A stretch of 64,000 bases of DNA from Bacillus litorisediminis (GTDB lineage: Bacteria > Bacillota > Bacilli > Bacillales > JC228), in contig NZ_JAKZKT010000003.1 in assembly GCF_022808645.1 (NCBI RefSeq), positions 62,001 to 126,000 of the forward strand. Reading direction: 5' to 3'. Made by a program: the position numbers and the translations under genes. Numbering within the stretch: the stretch's first letter is position 1; each line of letters opens with the position of its first letter. This document shows, piece after piece, positions 60,141 through 64,000 of the stretch. The notes under the pieces are model-generated. The model made no database searches and was not told the origin of the DNA. It saw only the letters and a program-made list of their open reading frames with translations.

Positions 60141-61133
60141 ATGAAAGCGATTGTTCATGAAGGAAAAGAAGGATTAGAAGGTGTAACATACCGGGATTTT
60201 GAAGAGCCTGTAACAGGTTCGGGTATGGTAAAAGTGAAGATTAAAGTTGCCGGTATGAATCGGCGGGATCTTCTGGTTACGAAAAACCATAAAGCAGATG
60301 CCCCTCCAGTTATTCTTGGCTGTGACGGTGCAGGTGTCATTGCTGAAGTTGGAGAGGGAGCGAAAAAATTTTCAGTTGGCGATGAGGTTATCATCAGTCC
60401 ATCGATAGGCTGGAAGAAAAACAGCGATGCGCCGCCTCCTGAATTTCAAATCCTTTGCAATCCAACTCACGGTACCTATGCCGAGTATATTGTCGTTCCG
60501 GAAGATATTGTCGAGAAAAAACCAAGTTTCTTGACGTGGGAAGAAGCTGGCGTTCTTACATTAGCTGCTTTAACCGGTTATCGTGCTTTGTTTACGAGAG
60601 GGAAAGTTAACGCAGGAGACACCGTGTTGCTTCCTGGCATTGGAAGCGGAGTGCTTACATTTATTTTAAAATTTGCTAAAGCAGCCGGAGCCCGTGTAAT
60701 TGTTACGTCAAGAAGTGAGGATAAACGGAAGAAAGCCTTAGCCCTGGGAGCTGATTTAGCCATTCCGACAGAGTCTGACTGGAACGAAGAGTTAAAAGGC
60801 GAGACGGTCGACCTTGTGATTGAATCAATCGGCCGAGCAACGATGAACAAGTCACTGGGTATTGTCCGTCCAGGGGGAACCGTTGTTACATTTGGAGCAA
60901 CAACCGAAGATGAAGTTACAATTGATATCCGCAAATTCTTCTATGGACAATACAACCTGTTAGGCTCCACTCTAGGAAGCCACGAGGAATTTCAGGAAAT
61001 GCTAAATTTTATTGAAAAACATAACATTAAGCCTGAATTGGACAGGGTGTTTGCGCTCTCTGAATATAAAGAAGCCTTTGAATACCTAAGAGATTCGAAG
61101 AACTTCGGGAAAATTGGGATAGTTGTAGATTAG
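60141..61133 (+). CDS. Zinc-type alcohol dehydrogenase-like / quinone oxidoreductase family protein
   Basis: A 330-residue MDR-superfamily protein. N-terminal GroES-like domain (ILGCDGAGVIAEVGEGAKKFSVGDEV), then a Rossmann fold (VLLPGIGSGVLTFILKFAKAAGARVIVTSRSEDKR) binding NADPH. The nucleotide motif GIGSGV is a variant of AxxGxxG. A structural-zinc Cys cluster is not visible. Its ribosome site GAGGAGG lies in the ArsA-like gene's last codons, so it is in the same transcript. Substrate unknown. Confidence 0.88.
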   Translation: MKAIVHEGKEGLEGVTYRDFEEPVTGSGMVKVKIKVAGMNRRDLLVTKNHKADAPPVILGCDGAGVIAEVGEGAKKFSVGDEVIISPSIGWKKNSDAPPPEFQILCNPTHGTYAEYIVVPEDIVEKKPSFLTWEEAGVLTLAALTGYRALFTRGKVNAGDTVLLPGIGSGVLTFILKFAKAAGARVIVTSRSEDKRKKALALGADLAIPTESDWNEELKGETVDLVIESIGRATMNKSLGIVRPGGTVVTFGATTEDEVTIDIRKFFYGQYNLLGSTLGSHEEFQEMLNFIEKHNIKPELDRVFALSEYKEAFEYLRDSKNFGKIGIVVD

Positions 61134-61180
61134 AGAATTCACACAATCCGTCTAAAGGTGTCAAGTTGGTTTTTGCACTT

Positions 61181-61236
61181 TTGGCAGGACCCTAGTGTTA
61201 TGGACATACGTTCCGTACACACCTGCCAATTTTTTT
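61181..61236 (+). terminator. Terminator whose loop carries the dispersed GGACATACNTTCCG motif
   Basis: TTGGCAGG/CCTGCCAA stem followed by T7, ending the cstA–oxidoreductase unit. The 33-base loop contains TATGGACATACGTTCCGTA, the motif also found at 46594 and 10846. Confidence 0.75.
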
Positions 61237-61249
61237 CTCCATACAAAAA

Positions 61250-61292
61250 GGCAATCGCCCGAGCTCAGCTGACTGCGATTGCCTCTTTTCAT
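61250..61292. terminator. Terminator of the Hsp20 gene
   Basis: GGCAATCGC/GCGATTGCC stem with T5 on the minus strand and TCTTTT on the plus strand. Confidence 0.85.
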
Positions 61293-61305
61293 TAATGAAA
61301 CGACA

Positions 61306-61743
61306 TCAATGAAACTCTACATCAATCTTTTTCTGGTTATCTTTCATTTGCTTCGGCATTCTTACCTCGAGCACACCATTTCGATAGGTGGCTTTAACCC
61401 CTTCATGAGAGACTGCACTCGGCAGGGTAACCGCGCGATGGAAGCGTCCTACGTAGCGCTCTCTTCTGTACATGCTTTCTTCTTTGACTTCATTCGTACG
61501 ATTAATCGAGCCGCTGACAGTTAGCGTATGATCGGAAATATCAATATTTATATCTTCCTTTTTCTCAAGACCCGGGATATCAAAAGCAGCGACTACCTCA
61601 TTATCTGTTTCATGAACATCGACGCGAATTCCGCCAAAATTCTGCTCATTTTCGAACCCAATCGGAATATCTGAAAAAAGCCGATCAAATTCCTTTCTCA
61701 TGACTGTTAGCCTTCGGAAAGGATCATAAGGAATTAATGACAT
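61306..61743 (-). CDS. Hsp20/alpha-crystallin small heat shock protein
   Basis: A 145-residue chaperone. The alpha-crystallin domain runs from IRVDVHETDNEVVAAFDIPG through SGSINRTNEVKEESMYRRER to ATYRNGVLEVRMPKQ, with the A-x-x-x-n-G-V-L signature. The N-terminus MSLIPYDPFRRLTVMRKEFD is typical. Binds unfolding proteins in the cytoplasm. No CIRCE or CtsR box was recognised upstream. AAGGAGG site. Confidence 0.95.
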   Translation of the reverse strand: MSLIPYDPFRRLTVMRKEFDRLFSDIPIGFENEQNFGGIRVDVHETDNEVVAAFDIPGLEKKEDINIDISDHTLTVSGSINRTNEVKEESMYRRERYVGRFHRAVTLPSAVSHEGVKATYRNGVLEVRMPKQMKDNQKKIDVEFH

Positions 61744-61778
61744 CGCTGTTTACCTCCTTGTAAATAATTACAAGGATA

Positions 61779-62777
61779 TTATTTCTGATTTTTGGGAGAA
61801 TATTCAGGTGCTACTACTTCCTGATTAATAAGGTTTGGCGGTATTTTCCCCTCGAGCCCGGACCTGATATTTTCTGCTGCTAATTCAGCCATTTTATCGC
61901 GTGTTTCCTTTGTCGCCGAGCCGATATGCGGCACTGTTACCACATTTTCAAAGGAAAGGAGCGGATGATCTGAAGCCACAGGTTCTTTGGCATATACATC
62001 TAACGCCGCTCCCCGAATCAGCCCCTGTCTCAGGGCTTCTACCAAATCTTCTTCTATCACTGTTTCTCCTCTTGAACCATTTACAAAAATGGCAGACTTT
62101 TTCATTAAGGAAAATTCCCGGAGTCCGATGAACCCCTCTGTTTCTTTCGTTAACGGCGTCATAAGGACGACAAAATCAGATTGCATGAGAAGGTCATCCA
62201 GCGTACAGTACACGGCTCCGTATTTCTCTTCAGCCTCACGTTTACGGTTCCGGTTATAATATAGAACATTCATGTCAAAGCCGAAACGGGCACGTTTTGC
62301 AATCGCTTCGCCAATCCTTCCCATACCGATTATCCCAATCGTTTTATGATGGACATCGATTCCAAAAAGCTCTTCAGTGATGTGCTTAACCCATTTTCCC
62401 TCTTTTACAAATCGGTCGAGTTCGGAAACCCGTCTTGCTGCTGCCATTAAAATCGCAAACATCGTATCCGCGGTTGTGTCAGTCAGAACATCCGGTGTAT
62501 TGGTTGCCATAATTCCTCTTTTGGTTAATGCCTCGATATCTAAATTGTTATAGCCAACAGAAATATTCGATACAATTTTTAATTGGGGAGCTTTTTTTAA
62601 AAGATGCTGATCTGCTTTTTTTGGACCTAAAAGTCCATCTGCTTCCGCCAAACGCTTTAAAAAGTCAGGATTATCAAGTTCCTCCCCATCCGGATAATAG
62701 GAAACTTGATACTGACTTTCGAGTTCATCCAAAATGGCTTCAGGTACCTTTTTACAAATAACAAGATTTTTAGCCAA
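61779..62777 (-). CDS. D-isomer-specific 2-hydroxyacid dehydrogenase (glyoxylate/gluconate reductase type)
   Basis: A 332-residue NAD(P)H enzyme. GIIGMGRIGEAIAKRARFGF is the nucleotide-binding loop; catalytic Arg in VNGSRGETVIEE, Glu in YAKEPV and His in VPHIGSATKET. It belongs with GhrB/GyaR-like reductases of glyoxylate, hydroxypyruvate or 2-ketogluconate. TTG start at 62777 after AGGAGG. Twenty-one bases after the SDR gene and likely co-transcribed. Confidence 0.93.
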   Translation of the reverse strand: MAKNLVICKKVPEAILDELESQYQVSYYPDGEELDNPDFLKRLAEADGLLGPKKADQHLLKKAPQLKIVSNISVGYNNLDIEALTKRGIMATNTPDVLTDTTADTMFAILMAAARRVSELDRFVKEGKWVKHITEELFGIDVHHKTIGIIGMGRIGEAIAKRARFGFDMNVLYYNRNRKREAEEKYGAVYCTLDDLLMQSDFVVLMTPLTKETEGFIGLREFSLMKKSAIFVNGSRGETVIEEDLVEALRQGLIRGAALDVYAKEPVASDHPLLSFENVVTVPHIGSATKETRDKMAELAAENIRSGLEGKIPPNLINQEVVAPEYSPKNQK

Positions 62778-62798
62778 ACGTATAAAGCCTCCTGACCT

Positions 62799-63590
62799 TT
62801 ATAATGCTTTTACTAATCCCCCATCTACGACAAACGATTGCCCGGTTACATATGTATTCGCACCAGATGCCAGGAACACAGCCATCTTCGCAAATTCTTC
62901 AGGCTGACCATAACGGCCAATCGGGATAGACTTTTCAGTTTGTGCTTTTAACTCTTCATAAGATACACCAAGCTGTTTTGCACGAATTTCATCCAGCTCA
63001 GCGACACGATCGGTTGCAATCCGTCCGGGGCCGACCGTGTTAATTAAAATATTATCCTTGGCCAGCTCCTGTGAGAGACTTTTCGAAAGACCCACAATCC
63101 CCGCACGGAATGTATTGGAAAGAATTAAGTTATCCAATGTTTGCTTTATAGATGAGGATGCAAAATTAACAATCCGTCCTGCTCCCGACTTTCTCATATA
63201 AGGTAAACATTCGCGAATAAGACGAATAAAGCTTAACAAATTCAATTCATATGCTTTTTGCCAATCCTCATCTGAAAATTTATCAAATCCTCCTGCTGGC
63301 GGCCCCCCGGCGTTGTTAATTAAAACATCCACTGTTCCATTCCATTGCACCGCCGTTTCGACTAGACGTTTAATAGAAGCCGAATCTGTAATATCACACA
63401 CGGCATAGCGAACCTGTTCATTTCCTGTTTCTTTTTTAATTTCTTCCACTACAATCTCTAATTCTTCTTTATTCCGGCTGCTAATTAAAACATGGGCTCC
63501 CTCTTCGGCAAATTGTTTAGCTGTTGCCTTTCCAAGCCCTTTACTTGCCGCAGTTACAATCACCGATTTTCCTTTTAGTTGTAAATCCAT
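62799..63590 (-). CDS. SDR-family oxidoreductase with altered catalytic motif
   Basis: A 263-residue short-chain dehydrogenase. The nucleotide loop is TAASKGLGKA and NNAG occurs at residues 92–95. The usual YxxxK is replaced: the segment reads LILSNTFRAGIVGL, placing Ser158 and Arg162 where Tyr and Lys are expected. A subset of Bacillus SDRs have this SNxxR form. The end PIGRYGQPEEFAKMAVFLAS and TGQSFVVDGG is normal. The start at 63590 follows GGAGGAAAA; the longer opening to 63605 overlies that site. Substrate unknown; the neighbours suggest a sugar-acid or hydroxyacid pathway. Confidence 0.9.
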   Translation of the reverse strand: MDLQLKGKSVIVTAASKGLGKATAKQFAEEGAHVLISSRNKEELEIVVEEIKKETGNEQVRYAVCDITDSASIKRLVETAVQWNGTVDVLINNAGGPPAGGFDKFSDEDWQKAYELNLLSFIRLIRECLPYMRKSGAGRIVNFASSSIKQTLDNLILSNTFRAGIVGLSKSLSQELAKDNILINTVGPGRIATDRVAELDEIRAKQLGVSYEELKAQTEKSIPIGRYGQPEEFAKMAVFLASGANTYVTGQSFVVDGGLVKAL

Positions 63591-63610
63591 TTGATTTTCC
63601 TCCAAAAAAG

Positions 63611-64000
63611 TTATTTTTTAAGATCCTTTACAGGGTTGGATAATGCAGTAAATCCATCAATTTCACAAGCTACCACGTCTCCATCCCGAATAACGACAGC
63701 TCCTGGTGTTCCGGTTGAGATAATATCTCCCGGAAGCAGAGTCATTACTTTTGAATGGAAGGATACTAGATACCATGGACGAAAAGTCATATTCGAAACG
63801 ACGTTTTTCCGGTGTAACGACCCGTTTATTACCGTAGAAACCTCTAAGCTGTTGACATCCTCTACCTCATCCGTTGTAACAAGCTCTGGTCCGAAGCTGA
63901 AAAACGTATCAAAGCTTTTGGAACGAGTTAAATAACGCGGATTCCTTTGCAAAATATCCTCAGCTGTCATATCGATAATCGTTGTGTAGCCGGCCACATA
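63611..64000 (-). CDS. Fumarylacetoacetate hydrolase-family protein, C-terminal part (cut by window edge)
   Basis: About 129 residues in frame to the edge of the window, so the N-terminal part lies beyond base 64000. VAGYTTIIDMTAEDI, FSFGPELVTTDEV and GDIISTGTPGAVV are family words, the last one the substrate-loop Gly. Members are 2-hydroxyhepta-2,4-diene-1,7-dioate isomerases, acylpyruvases or ketodeoxy-sugar-acid hydrolases. It ends 21 bases before the SDR start, so these genes form one operon. Confidence 0.88.
   Translation of the reverse strand, partial: YVAGYTTIIDMTAEDILQRNPRYLTRSKSFDTFFSFGPELVTTDEVEDVNSLEVSTVINGSLHRKNVVSNMTFRPWYLVSFHSKVMTLLPGDIISTGTPGAVVIRDGDVVACEIDGFTALSNPVKDLKK

Overview
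This window looks like chromosomal DNA of a spore-forming member of the Bacillaceae (a Bacillus sensu lato relative). The evidence is the order queG–yhbB-like–trmL near prkA–yhbH (which recalls the B. subtilis yhb region), a full Bacillus-type purEKBCSQLFMNHD operon with PurBoxes and a guanine riboswitch, several CcpA cre sites, strong AGGAGG-type ribosome binding sites, frequent TTG/GTG starts, and sporulation-linked genes. I saw no phage, plasmid or CRISPR module.

Layout. (1) 0.2–7.8 kb, minus strand: a carbohydrate ABC importer (binding lipoprotein plus two permeases) with a cre site, next to a YesM/YesN-like two-component system and a membrane-anchored sugar-binding protein; the response regulator is frameshifted. 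(2) 8–13 kb: yhbH and prkA flanking a frameshifted copper-amine-oxidase-like/polysaccharide deacetylase gene. (3) 13–18 kb: a 31-residue membrane peptide, an ECF sigma factor with a putative membrane anti-sigma factor, an ArsR regulator, an EamA transporter, a GNAT gene with an internal stop, and nfrA1. (4) 18.25–18.98 kb: a non-coding array of about 14 copies of a 52-bp unit, each containing an inverted repeat. (5) 19–23 kb: trmL, a YhbB-like amidase, queG, a B3/B4-domain protein, tRNA-Gly, and a duplicated 5' half of that tRNA. (6) 23–29 kb: a Crp-family regulator divergent from an HcaT-like transporter, a FusB-family EF-G-binding protein, a CD3324-type DNA-binding protein, methionine gamma-lyase and a NERD-domain protein. 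(7) 29.4–41.7 kb: an eight-gene minus-strand operon (secreted/membrane protein, ABC ATPase, ABC-2 permease, Ser-Gly-repeat membrane protein, MoxR ATPase, DUF58 protein, two large membrane VWA proteins), the best candidate for a poorly described system. (8) 42–55.8 kb: the pur operon. (9) 55.9–64 kb: galU, cstA with a cory-CC-star protein, an ArsA-like ATPase and a quinone-oxidoreductase-like protein, then hsp20, a 2-hydroxyacid dehydrogenase, an atypical SDR and a truncated FAH-family gene.

The less expected signal lies between the genes. Two unrelated repeat families have repeat positions alternating at 21 and 20 bp (41-bp period), and two others repeat at 51–52 bp. These values lie close to whole numbers of DNA helical turns. 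Two of these families and two REP-like hairpins lie inside the pur operon. Four genes in the first 17 kb are broken by single-base lesions, so either local gene decay or sequence error should be considered.
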